Source: Limnohabitans sp. Rim8 (lineage in GTDB: Bacteria > Pseudomonadota > Gammaproteobacteria > Burkholderiales > Burkholderiaceae_C). Taken from it: a stretch of DNA of 64,000 nt. The translations under genes were made by a program, and so were the position numbers. Every line of letters begins with the position of its first letter. Position 1 is the first letter of the stretch. The stretch is from the NCBI GenBank assembly GCA_945897465.1, contig CAMDFK010000011.1, positions 1 through 64,000 of the forward strand, in the 5' to 3' direction. Positions 28,939 to 36,840 of the stretch are shown here, piece by piece. The notes beneath the pieces were generated by a model. The model made no database searches, was not told where the DNA came from, and saw only the letters and a list, made by a program, of their open reading frames with translations.

Positions 28939-29946
28939 TCAAATCAGCACCGACCGCGCCACCGCCAGATAGACCGGGATGCCCAGCACGATGTTCAAGG
29001 GAAAGGTCAGCCCCAGGCTCAGCCCGAAATACAGAGCAGGTTTGGCCTCGGGCAAAGCGGTGCGCAACACGGCGGGCACGGCGATGTAGGACGCGCTGGC
29101 GGCCAGCACCATGAGCAAGGCCCCGTCACCCGGGCTCAGTTTCAAGAGCATGGCCAGGCCCAGGGCCAGGCTTGCGTGCACCAGGGGGCCGATCACCGCA
29201 TAAGCGATGAGCGCAGGTGATTGGCCTTTGACTTGCGGCAGGTTGCGTGCCGCCATCAAGCCCATGTCGAGCAGGAAGAAGGCCAGCATGCCTTTGAACA
29301 GGTCTACCGAGAAGGGGGCCATCGCCTCTTTGCCCGCTTCGCCCGTGATCAGGCCAATCACCATGGCCCCCAAGAGCAGCAACTGGGCGCCATCCGTGAA
29401 AGACTCGTGCAGGATCTTGCCCACCGAGGCGCCATGAGGCGTGGTAGACCCACCCAAGGCGACCCCGCCTCCCCCTTGCAGAACCCCGCCGGAGGCCTGC
29501 TTTTGCCGCAATGAATTGGCCAACACCACCGCCAAGATGATGGCGGGCGATTCCATCAGGGCCATGGCCGCGGCCATGTGGCCGCCATAAGGCACGCCTT
29601 GGTTCTCTAGCGTCTGCACCGCCGTGACAAAGGTCACCGCGCTGACCGAGCCATAGGTGGCGGCCACAGCCGCTGCGTCAAAACCCGAGACAAAGCGGCG
29701 CAGCACGGCGTAACCGATGAGCGGGATGACGATGGCCAACAACACCGCAGCGGCCAAGCTGATGCCCACGGACGTCGTCAGGCCCGATTGCGACAGCGCA
29801 AAGCCGCCCTTCAGACCTAAGGCCATCAACAGGTAGAGCGACAAAAAGCGGGAGATGGCGGGCGGAATTTCGAGGTTGGATTTGACGGTGCCCGCCAGCA
29901 CGCCGAAGATGAAAAAGAGAATGGCGGGATCGATCAGATTTTGCAT
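28939..29946 (-). CDS. SbtA-type sodium-dependent bicarbonate permease family protein
   Basis: The 335-residue protein has ten or so hydrophobic segments and matches the SbtA family: MQNLIDPAILFFIFGVLAGTVKSNLEIPPAISRFLSLYLLMALGLKGG at the N-terminus and a second half beginning ELFKGM-like (DLFKGMLAFFLLDMGLMAARNL). SbtA in cyanobacteria imports bicarbonate with sodium; betaproteobacterial members are mostly uncharacterised. The start at 29946 is favoured over 29970 since it begins at the conserved MQNL. A Gly/Ser-rich central loop (GGVLQGGGGVALGGSTTP) divides the halves. The divergent LysR gene is the likely regulator. Confidence 0.85.
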   Translation of the reverse strand: MQNLIDPAILFFIFGVLAGTVKSNLEIPPAISRFLSLYLLMALGLKGGFALSQSGLTTSVGISLAAAVLLAIVIPLIGYAVLRRFVSGFDAAAVAATYGSVSAVTFVTAVQTLENQGVPYGGHMAAAMALMESPAIILAVVLANSLRQKQASGGVLQGGGGVALGGSTTPHGASVGKILHESFTDGAQLLLLGAMVIGLITGEAGKEAMAPFSVDLFKGMLAFFLLDMGLMAARNLPQVKGQSPALIAYAVIGPLVHASLALGLAMLLKLSPGDGALLMVLAASASYIAVPAVLRTALPEAKPALYFGLSLGLTFPLNIVLGIPVYLAVARSVLI

Positions 29947-30030
29947 GAGGGTGTTCCTGGCGCCGATCATAGAAACGGACAGGGCACTTGTAAAATCGAT
30001 TCTTCAACTTTTAGGTATAGATAAAATTCT
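29947..30030. promoter_or_regulatory. divergent control region of sbtA-like and lysR genes
   Basis: The region contains ATAGA-TAAAAT-TCTAT (30017-30032), a short dyad that reaches the lysR start codon and is a candidate LysR-type site. There is no Shine-Dalgarno sequence close to the lysR ATG (the nearest AGG is 16 bases away). Autoregulation is inferred from the arrangement only. Confidence 0.4.
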
Positions 30031-30927
30031 ATGAACGTCAGCTTTCGTCAATTGCGACTTTTTCTGGCTTTGGCCGAAACCGGCAGCGTGAGTGCTGCGG
30101 CCAAGGTGATGCACGTCACCCAGCCCACCGCCTCGATGCAGCTCAAAGACATGAGCGGATCCGTGGGCTTGCCGCTGTATGAGCTGGTGGGCAAAAAGCT
30201 CTACCTGACCGAGGTGGGCCAAGAGCTGGCGAAGACCGCCCGTGCTGTGGCGCACACCTGGGATGCCTTTGAGCAAAACGTGGACGCCGCCAAGGGCTTG
30301 TCGCGCGGCAAGCTGCGGGTGGCGGTGGTGAGCACGGCCAAGTACTTCATGCCGCACCTGATTGGCAGTTTTTGCAAGCGGCATCCGGCCATTGACGTGT
30401 CGCTCGAAATTCTCAACCGCGATGGTGTGGTGCAGCGCCTGCGTGACAACCTTGACGACCTCTACATCATGTCCATGCCACCCAAAGACATGGACTTGGG
30501 CGATGAGGCCTTCATGCCCAACCCGATTGTGGTGATCGCGCCCATGTCCGACCCATTGGCCAAGCGCAGCGCTGTGCCTTTGCACGAGCTGGTGCAGCGT
30601 CGTTTTATCTTTCGCGAAAAAGGCTCGGGCACGCGCATGGCCGCTGACCAGTTTTTCAAGCAGATGAAGTTCCGACCCGATGTGCGGCTGGAGCTGGGCA
30701 GCAACGAGGCCATCAAGGAGTCCGTGGCTGGAGGGCTGGGGGTGGGCGTGGTCTCGCGCCACGCCTTGCATGGCCACCAGAAAGAAAACGGTGTGCGTGT
30801 GATCGACGTGCAGGGCTTTCCCCTGCCCTCAGCCTGGCACATCGTCTATCCGGCCGGTAAAAAACTCTCACCGCTGGCGCTGGCCTTCAAGCAGCATGTG
30901 CTCCAACAAATCAGTCGGCGCAAATGA
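30031..30927 (+). CDS. LysR-family transcriptional regulator (CbbR/CmpR-like)
   Basis: A 298-residue regulator with an N-terminal winged helix-turn-helix (FRQLRLFLALAETGSVSAAAKVMHVTQPTASMQLKDM) and a periplasmic-binding-protein-like effector domain (GKLRVAVVSTAKYFMPHLIGSFCKRHPAIDVSLEILNRD; GVGVVSRHALHG). The effector region, with KYFMPHLIG and NRDGVVQRLRDNLDDLYIM, is close to CbbR and CmpR, which respond to carbon status. Its divergent neighbour is an SbtA-like bicarbonate permease, which agrees with that. No Rubisco genes are in the window. Confidence 0.88.
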   Translation: MNVSFRQLRLFLALAETGSVSAAAKVMHVTQPTASMQLKDMSGSVGLPLYELVGKKLYLTEVGQELAKTARAVAHTWDAFEQNVDAAKGLSRGKLRVAVVSTAKYFMPHLIGSFCKRHPAIDVSLEILNRDGVVQRLRDNLDDLYIMSMPPKDMDLGDEAFMPNPIVVIAPMSDPLAKRSAVPLHELVQRRFIFREKGSGTRMAADQFFKQMKFRPDVRLELGSNEAIKESVAGGLGVGVVSRHALHGHQKENGVRVIDVQGFPLPSAWHIVYPAGKKLSPLALAFKQHVLQQISRRK

Positions 30928-30937
30928 CCGTGGCGTC

Positions 30938-32476
30938 TCAGACGCTGTCCAGCCCCGCCCGCGTGGCATCCGCTTGCAGATTGATCTGCGCCTTGTTTTC
31001 CGCGCTCATCTTGCCCACATGCTTGACCATGAGCGCGGTGCGCGGGTTGCCCGCAAAGTCTTGTTCGTGGCGGATCAAAAAATCCCAATACAAGGTGGTC
31101 ATGGGGCAGGCGCTGGGGCCGGTGCGCACTTCAGGCTGGTAACGGCAGCCTTTGCAGAAGTTGCTCATGCGGCTGACGTATTGGCCGCTGGCCACATAGG
31201 GCTTGCTGGTGAATCGCCCGCCGTTGGCGTGCAGGGCCATGCCCAGGGTGTTGGGCGTTTCCACCCATTCCACCGCATCGATATACATGGCGCGGTACCA
31301 GGCGCTGACTTGCTGCGGTGACAGCCCGGCCAGCACCGCAAATTGCCCGGTGACCATGAGGCGCTGGATGTGGTGGGCGTAGCCGTGCTGCAGGCTTTGC
31401 CCAATGGTGGCTTGCATGCAGGCCATGTGGGTGTTGCCTGTCCAGTACCACTTGGGCAAGTCGCGGCTGTGGCCGTAGTGGTTGGCTTCGGCCATGTGCG
31501 GCATGTCCAGCCAATACACCCCGCGGATGAACTCGCGCCAGCCCAGCACCTGGCGGATGAAGCCTTCCACGCTGGCCAGCGGCAGGCCGCGTTCGTGATA
31601 AGCCTGCTCGGCCGCCACAATCACTTCGCGCGGGTGGAGCAGGTGCAGGTTCAGGCTGCTGCCCACCAGGGCGTGCCAGCCAAAGGGCAGCGTGGTCCAC
31701 ATGGCGTCTTGCCATGCGCCAAAATTTTCGAGCCGCTGGTCGATGAAGTGCTGCAGCGCCACCAGCGCGTCCTCGCGGGTCACGGGCCAAGCAAAGTGCT
31801 CGAGTGTGCCCGGGTGCTGGGCAAAGCGTGTTTGCACCAGCGTGATCACGTCTTGTGTGACGCGGTCGGGTGCAAAGCGGGCGGGCGGCGGCACGGTACC
31901 CGGGCCTTTGGCGCCAAAACCTTTGCGGTTTTCGGCGTCGTAGTTCCATTGGCCGCCGATGGGCTCTTTGCCTTCCATCAGCACGCCGTGCTTTTTGCGC
32001 ATCTCGCGGTAAAAGAATTCCATGCGCAGCTCTTTTTTGTCGCCCGCCCACTTGGCAAATTCGGCGCGGCTGCACAAAAAGTGCTTGTCGCCCACCCAAC
32101 GCAGCAGTATCTGGGCTTGGGCTGTGGTGTCTTCGATCAGCCTTTCCATGCGCCAGGCCCCGGCTTCCATGACCACCAGGGCTTGGGGTCGGTGGGTGGC
32201 CAAGGCGTGGGCCAAGCGCCCGGCAAAGTTCAAGGGGAGCTCGGTGTCGTCCACCTTCACATAAGTGCAGGGCCAGCGGCGGCGGTGCGCTTCATTGGCA
32301 AAGTGCCGCATGCCCGACAAAAAGATGGCGATCCGGGCTTGATGGTTCCAGACTTCATCGGCTTCGCTGTCGGCCTCGATCATCAAGAGCCGGTCTTGGG
32401 CAGGGTCAAAGTCGGCCAAGGCCGGGTTGTCCCAGCCGAGCTGGTCGCCCAGCACCAAAATCAGGTGGCGGGTCAT
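30938..32476 (-). CDS. phrB: iron-sulfur (6-4) photolyase/cryptochrome (PhrB-type)
   Basis: The 512-residue product matches the FeS-containing bacterial cryptochrome/photolyase group, flavoproteins that repair (6-4) photoproducts with blue light. It begins MTRHLILVLGDQLGWDNPAL, the family's N-terminal motif. Cysteines at 353, 441, 444 and 457 (HMACMQ, FCKGCRY, SACPM) have the same spacing as the four cluster ligands of Agrobacterium PhrB. FAD-domain motifs include GFIRQVLGWREFIRGVYW and FAVLAGLSPQQVSAWYRAMYIDAVEWVE. The start at 32476 overlaps the stop of the DUF2256 gene by four bases. It is convergent with lysR. Confidence 0.9.
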   Translation of the reverse strand: MTRHLILVLGDQLGWDNPALADFDPAQDRLLMIEADSEADEVWNHQARIAIFLSGMRHFANEAHRRRWPCTYVKVDDTELPLNFAGRLAHALATHRPQALVVMEAGAWRMERLIEDTTAQAQILLRWVGDKHFLCSRAEFAKWAGDKKELRMEFFYREMRKKHGVLMEGKEPIGGQWNYDAENRKGFGAKGPGTVPPPARFAPDRVTQDVITLVQTRFAQHPGTLEHFAWPVTREDALVALQHFIDQRLENFGAWQDAMWTTLPFGWHALVGSSLNLHLLHPREVIVAAEQAYHERGLPLASVEGFIRQVLGWREFIRGVYWLDMPHMAEANHYGHSRDLPKWYWTGNTHMACMQATIGQSLQHGYAHHIQRLMVTGQFAVLAGLSPQQVSAWYRAMYIDAVEWVETPNTLGMALHANGGRFTSKPYVASGQYVSRMSNFCKGCRYQPEVRTGPSACPMTTLYWDFLIRHEQDFAGNPRTALMVKHVGKMSAENKAQINLQADATRAGLDSV

Positions 32477-32658
32477 CGGGCACCTCGGTCGCCGTTGGGG
32501 CTTTTGGACTTGTCGGCTCTGCAGCGGTCGCTGCAATACAGCACGTTATCCCAGTTTTTGGCCCAGCTTTTGCGCCAGCTCATGGCCCGGCCACAGACGG
32601 TGCACGGCTTTTGCGGCAAATCCTGTTTGTTCCCTTTAAAACCCGAGGTTTTGGGCAT
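32473..32658 (-). CDS. DUF2256 zinc-ribbon protein
   Basis: This 61-residue basic protein has four cysteines in the pattern CTVCGR...YCSDRC, with RAMSWRKSWAKNWDNVLYCSDRCR, the hallmark of DUF2256. Such proteins are often encoded next to photolyase/cryptochrome genes; the function is unknown, possibly nucleic-acid or zinc binding. The start at 32658 was chosen at the conserved MPKTSGFKGNKQDLPQKPC. It overlaps phrB by four bases (ATGA), so the two are translationally coupled, and it is divergent from the peroxidase operon. Confidence 0.88.
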   Translation of the reverse strand: MPKTSGFKGNKQDLPQKPCTVCGRAMSWRKSWAKNWDNVLYCSDRCRADKSKSPNGDRGAR

Positions 32659-32745
32659 GTTCGTCTCCGGTGAAAAGGTGCTGACGTGACAATTGATCCA
32701 AACAAGTTTAAACTGAGCAGTCACAAAATGGATTTTCAAGTGCAA
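32659..32745. promoter_or_regulatory. divergent promoter region of photolyase and lipid-modification operons
   Basis: The region holds TGATCC (32694-32699), identical to the -35 element of ChrR-type ECF sigma factors, a 10-bp palindrome AGTTTAAACT (32705-32714), and a wider dyad GTGAC (32686-32690) / GTCAC (32720-32724). A matching -10 for the ECF factor is not evident at the usual distance, so the sigma assignment is tentative. Confidence 0.4.
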
Positions 32746-33351
32746 ATGAACCACTCATGGGTAAAACAATGGGGTGCCAGTCTGCTGATGGCCATCGTGG
32801 CTGCCATGCTGGGCTTGGGACTCGAAACCGTGCAGGCCAGCCCTCCAAAAGCGGCTAACGCTCAGGCCTGTCCCGCCATCCTCAACCACACGGTTGACCG
32901 TTTACAAGACGAAAAGCCCCAATCTCTGTGCCAATATGCAGGCAAAGTGGTGCTGGTGGTCAACACTGCGAGTTTTTGCGGCTTCACGTCCCAATACAAA
33001 GGTCTCGAAGCCCTGAACACCCAGTACAAAGACAAAGGCTTGGTGGTGCTTGGCTTCCCGTCCAACGATTTCTCGCAGGAAAAAGGCAGCAACAAGGACA
33101 TTGCGGCCTTTTGCGAAAGCACCTTCGGCGTGAAGTTCCCGATGTTCACCAAAACCCAAGTGACTGGCGAGGGCGCAGCCCCCCTGTTCAAACAGCTCAC
33201 CGCACAAACTGGCCAAAAGCCCCGCTGGAACTTTCACAAATACCTGATTGGCCGCGACGGCAAGGTGATTGACCAATACAACAGCATGGTTGGGCCCGAG
33301 AGCAAAACCCTGTTGGCGGCCATCGACAAAGCCCTGAAGGCGCAGCCATGA
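32746..33351 (+). CDS. exported glutathione peroxidase-family protein
   Basis: The 201-residue product starts MNHSWVKQWGASLLMAIVAAMLGLGL and has a signal peptide with likely cleavage after VQA. The peroxidase domain has the catalytic Cys78 in VNTASFCGFTSQYKGLE, the GFPSNDF motif with the family's later Gln-equivalent region, and WNFHKYLIG with the active-site Trp and Asn. It should reduce lipid or hydrogen peroxide in the periplasm with thioredoxin-like donors. Other possible starts are ATG 32728 and GTG 32686; the latter has an AAAAGG site, but the signal peptide best fits 32746. It is the first gene of a nine-gene overlapped operon. Confidence 0.85.
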   Translation: MNHSWVKQWGASLLMAIVAAMLGLGLETVQASPPKAANAQACPAILNHTVDRLQDEKPQSLCQYAGKVVLVVNTASFCGFTSQYKGLEALNTQYKDKGLVVLGFPSNDFSQEKGSNKDIAAFCESTFGVKFPMFTKTQVTGEGAAPLFKQLTAQTGQKPRWNFHKYLIGRDGKVIDQYNSMVGPESKTLLAAIDKALKAQP

Positions 33352-34691
33352 GTGTGATAACCCAGCCGCGCATGAAACTGGCCATTGTGGGTTCGGGCAT
33401 CTCCGGCTTGGCTGTGGCCCACACCCTGAAAGACCATGCCGACATCACCCTGTTCGAGGCGGGTGACTACTTTGGTGGCCATACCCACACGGTGGACGTC
33501 ACGCTGCCCACGCCCAAAGGCCTGGTCACACACGGCGTGGACACGGGTTTTTTGGTGTTCAATGAGCGCACCTACCCCAACCTGATCAATCTGTTTGCCG
33601 AATTGAAGGTCGAGACTGCGCCGTCCGACATGTCGTTTTCAGTCAAGGTGCCCGGGGCCCTGAACGGCAAAACCCTGGAGTGGAGCGGCACCGACCTGAA
33701 CAGCGTGTTCGCGCAGCGCGGCAATTTGGTCAACCCACGTTTTTGGCGCATGTTGGCCGACGTGATGCGCTTCAACGCGCTGTGCACCCGCATTGCCAAA
33801 GAGCAGCGCGAAAAAGAGCTGCAGCAGCCCCTGTCCGACTTTTTGCGCACGCACCAATTCAGCGAGCCGTTTCGCGACTGGTACTTTTTGCCCATGCTGG
33901 GCTGCATCTGGAGTTGCCCGACCGACCAGATGCTGCAGTTCCCGGTGGCGACCATGATCCGTTTTTGCCACAACCATGGCCTGATTCAGGTGACGAACCG
34001 CCCGCAGTGGTTCAGCGTGGTGGGCGGCGCCCGAAACTACGTCGAGAAAATTTTGGCGGGCCTGCACGACAAGCGCTTGAACACGCCCGTGCGCTTGATC
34101 GAGCGCGACGCAAAAGGCGTGCGCATCATCACCGACGGACACGCCGAGCGCTTTGACCAAGTGGTCATTGCGACCCACACCGACCAGGCGCTGAACCTGC
34201 TGCGCCAGGCTTCTGGTGAGGAGCGCAGTTTGTTGGGCGCCATTCGATACCAAGACAACCGCGCGGTGCTGCACACCGATGCCAGCGTGCTGCCGGCCAA
34301 CCCCAAGACCTGGGCCGCTTGGAATTACGAACGCGCCGCCAGCAGCGAGCGCGAGTCCTCGCGCGTGTGCTTGCATTACTTGCTCAACCGTTTGCAGCGC
34401 ATCCCGTTTGCGCAGCCCGTGGTGGTGTCACTCAATCCTTTGCAGGACATCGACCCGGCCACCATCTTGGGTGAATTCGACTACGCCCACCCGGTGTTTG
34501 ACTTGGCCGCCATCGAGGCGCAAAAACGTCTGCCCTTGCTGCAAGGCCAGCAGAGCACCTGGTTTGCCGGGGCATGGGCAGGGTATGGCTTCCACGAAGA
34601 CGGCTTGAAGTCTGGCCTGCAAGTGGGCCGCGCCTTGCTCAAACTCATCCACGAACAGGCCAGCCCTGTTCAGGACAGACTGGTCGCATGA
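33348..34691 (+). CDS. FAD/NAD-dependent oxidoreductase (amine-oxidase-like)
   Basis: This 447-residue flavoprotein begins with a Rossmann dinucleotide fold (KLAIVGSGISGLAVAHTL, then TLFEAGDYFGGHTHTVD), has HGVDTGFLVFNERTYPNL and ends with WFAGAWAGYGFHEDGLKSGLQVGRALL, the C-terminal FAD motif. It belongs to the group linked to COG2907, found with DUF1365 and Cfa-like genes. A role as fatty-acid desaturase or oxidase, as in the furan fatty acid pathway, is suggested by the neighbours but not proved. It overlaps the peroxidase gene by ATGA and the next gene by ATGA. Confidence 0.85.
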   Translation: MSVITQPRMKLAIVGSGISGLAVAHTLKDHADITLFEAGDYFGGHTHTVDVTLPTPKGLVTHGVDTGFLVFNERTYPNLINLFAELKVETAPSDMSFSVKVPGALNGKTLEWSGTDLNSVFAQRGNLVNPRFWRMLADVMRFNALCTRIAKEQREKELQQPLSDFLRTHQFSEPFRDWYFLPMLGCIWSCPTDQMLQFPVATMIRFCHNHGLIQVTNRPQWFSVVGGARNYVEKILAGLHDKRLNTPVRLIERDAKGVRIITDGHAERFDQVVIATHTDQALNLLRQASGEERSLLGAIRYQDNRAVLHTDASVLPANPKTWAAWNYERAASSERESSRVCLHYLLNRLQRIPFAQPVVVSLNPLQDIDPATILGEFDYAHPVFDLAAIEAQKRLPLLQGQQSTWFAGAWAGYGFHEDGLKSGLQVGRALLKLIHEQASPVQDRLVA

Positions 34692-35569
34692 AGTCCACAC
34701 AGGTCCCTGCTGCCACCGCCCTCATCGGCTGGGGACAGGTGCGCCACACGCGCCACCGCCCGGCGCACCACGCGTTTGCTTACCCCACCGCGTTTTTGAT
34801 GCTGCCCATGCGCAGCTTGCAGGTTATACAAGCGCAACAGGTCCATGGATCGACTGGGCCCCTCAAAATCGCCGTCACTGCGAGCGAAGCGCGGCAGTCC
34901 ATGGCGGGGTCGACCTTCAACCCCGCTTTGGCCCTGAGCATCAACCGCAGCGCCTGGATTGCCTTTCACGATGCCGACCATGGCGACGGCCGCCCGGCAG
35001 AGACGGGCGGGGCCTTGGCCTGGCTCGATGCCTTGCTGCAGCGCGAGGGCATTGAAGACGCCACAGGCGAGGTCTGGCTGCAGGCTTTCCCGCGTGTGCT
35101 GGGCCATGCCTTCAAGCCCGTGAGTTTTTGGTATGCGCACCGCACTGACGGCAGCCTGGCCGCCATCGTGGCCGAGGTGAACAACACCTTTGGTGAACGC
35201 CATTGCTACCTGCTGCCCGAGCCGCAATACGGTCAAACCATGTTGGCCCACAAAGTCTTCCACGTCTCGCCCTTTTGTGATGTGCAAGGCGAGTACCGAT
35301 TCCGCTTCATGCGTGTGACGCACGGCGGGCAAGACCGCATCGTGGCGCGTGTGGACCATGGCGACGCCGACGGCCCCTTGATTGACACCAGCTGGAGCGG
35401 CGTGCTCGAGCCCGCCACCGCTGCCGCGCTGCGCCGCGTGATGTGGCGTTTTCCGCTGCTGACGTTTGGCGTGGTGGCCCGCATCCACTGGCATGCGCTG
35501 TTGCTGTGGCTGAAAAAAGTACCGTTTTGGCGCAAGCCCGAGTTGCCCCGCGATTTTGTGACCCGATGA
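34688..35569 (+). CDS. DUF1365-family protein with an in-frame REP-like insert
   Basis: The 293-residue product begins MKSTQVPAATALIGWGQVRHTRHRPAHHAFAYP and carries the DUF1365 features FLMLPMRSL, FHDADHGDG, FPRVLGHAFKPVSFWYAHR and EVNNTFGERHCYLL. The family occurs beside Cfa-like methyltransferases and FAD oxidoreductases in lipid-modification clusters; the reaction is not established. Between the MRSL and INRSAWIAFHDADHGDG motifs there are about 25 extra residues that family members lack, encoded in part by a REP-like palindromic element (34873-34904) translated as VTASEARQSMA. The frame stays open across it. The start overlaps the preceding stop by ATGA. Confidence 0.85.
   Translation: MKSTQVPAATALIGWGQVRHTRHRPAHHAFAYPTAFLMLPMRSLQVIQAQQVHGSTGPLKIAVTASEARQSMAGSTFNPALALSINRSAWIAFHDADHGDGRPAETGGALAWLDALLQREGIEDATGEVWLQAFPRVLGHAFKPVSFWYAHRTDGSLAAIVAEVNNTFGERHCYLLPEPQYGQTMLAHKVFHVSPFCDVQGEYRFRFMRVTHGGQDRIVARVDHGDADGPLIDTSWSGVLEPATAAALRRVMWRFPLLTFGVVARIHWHALLLWLKKVPFWRKPELPRDFVTR
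34842..34904. repeat. REP-like palindromic element inside the DUF1365 gene
   Basis: The unit CGTCACTGCGAGCGAAGCGC continued to CCATGG (34873-34904) matches a widely scattered intergenic repeat of proteobacteria that I know as CGTCATTGCGAGCG... ending in CAATCCATGG. A CCATGGATCGACTG arm at 34843-34856 is roughly complementary to the CAGTCCATGG end, so the insert can fold. Such elements are normally intergenic, yet this one is within a coding frame and keeps it open. Confidence 0.7.
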
Positions 35570-36840
35570 ACACTGGACCCCACTGGATGCCCACCACGAT
35601 GAAGACCGCCGACCACGCCCAATCCTTGGGAAGCCGTGCCAACACCATTTCGCACGCCAGCTTGCCCAAAGCCGCAACGCGCTTGCTGAGCCTGTTGACA
35701 CGCCTGAAAATCGGCACGCTCACGGTGCATGCGCCGGATGGCCATCAACAGGTTTTTGGCACACACGAAGCGCCCTTTGCGGCTGTGCATATCCATCGCT
35801 GGGACATGTGTGCCGAGGTGCTCAAATCGGGCGACATTGGTTTTGCCGAGGGCTACATGGCGGGGGATTGGACAACGCCCGATCTGGCCGCCCTGCTGCG
35901 CCTGACGATCGCCAACCGCGACCACATCGAGAGCGCGATTTATGGCCATTGGCTGGGACGTTTGTTCTACCGCATCAAGCACTTGCTCAACCGCAACAAC
36001 CGAACCAACAGCCGCAAAAACATCCACGCGCATTACGACCTGGGCAATGCTTTTTACGAGCTGTGGCTGGATGGCACGATGAACTACTCGTCGGCCTGGT
36101 TCGAGGGCGACCACACGAAAGACATGGCCGAAGCCCAAAGGGCCAAGGTGCGCCGCGCCTTGCGTATGGTGAATGCCAAGCCAGGCGACCGGGTGCTGGA
36201 AATCGGCTGCGGCTGGGGCGCATTGGCCGAGGCGGCCACCACCGAGTTTGGTGCACACATCACGGGTGTGACCTTGTCCACTGAGCAGTTGGCTTTTGCC
36301 AACGCCCGCATGCAATCGTTCGGTGTTCAAGGAAGCGCTGACTTGCGATTGCAAGACTACCGTGACATCCACGACGGCCCTTACGACGCGGTGTGCTCGA
36401 TCGAGATGATCGAGGCGGTGGGGCAAGAATATTGGCCGACCTATTTCCAGACCGTGAGCCGCATGCTCAAGCCCGGTGGACGCGCGTGTATCCAAAGCAT
36501 CACCATCGATGACCGATTTTTTGAGCGCTACTTGCAATCGACCGACTTCATTCAGCAGTACATCTTTCCAGGGGGTTGTTTGCCCAGTCCCAGCGAGTTC
36601 CGCAAACAGGCGAAAGCAGCGGGCTTGCAGGTGGTGGACGAGCTCAACTTTGGACCCGATTACGCCGAAACCCTGCGCCGTTGGCGCGGCAGCTTCATGT
36701 CGCAATTGGACACCGTGCGCTCGCTGAAATTTGACGACAGATTCATTCGGCTGTGGTCCTTTTACCTGGCGTACTGCGAAGCGGCTTTTGACGAAGCCAG
36801 TATCGACGTCATCCAATTTACATTGGCCAAACCGGCCTGA
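35566..36840 (+). CDS. cfa: cyclopropane-fatty-acid-synthase-like SAM methyltransferase
   Basis: The 424-residue product has the Cfa plan: an N-terminal lipid-binding region (LKSGDIGFAEGYMAGDWTTPDL), then NIHAHYDLGNAFYELWLDGTMNYSSAWF and the SAM site VLEIGCGWGALAEAA, then IEMIEAVGQEYWPTYF and FIQQYIFPGGCLPS. It should transfer a methyl or methylene group from SAM to double bonds of phospholipid acyl chains at the inner membrane. The DUF1365 and FAD neighbours suggest a specialised product (methylated or furan acids) rather than plain cyclopropane rings. It overlaps the previous gene by ATGA and the next by one base (TGATG). Confidence 0.92.
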   Translation: MNTGPHWMPTTMKTADHAQSLGSRANTISHASLPKAATRLLSLLTRLKIGTLTVHAPDGHQQVFGTHEAPFAAVHIHRWDMCAEVLKSGDIGFAEGYMAGDWTTPDLAALLRLTIANRDHIESAIYGHWLGRLFYRIKHLLNRNNRTNSRKNIHAHYDLGNAFYELWLDGTMNYSSAWFEGDHTKDMAEAQRAKVRRALRMVNAKPGDRVLEIGCGWGALAEAATTEFGAHITGVTLSTEQLAFANARMQSFGVQGSADLRLQDYRDIHDGPYDAVCSIEMIEAVGQEYWPTYFQTVSRMLKPGGRACIQSITIDDRFFERYLQSTDFIQQYIFPGGCLPSPSEFRKQAKAAGLQVVDELNFGPDYAETLRRWRGSFMSQLDTVRSLKFDDRFIRLWSFYLAYCEAAFDEASIDVIQFTLAKPA

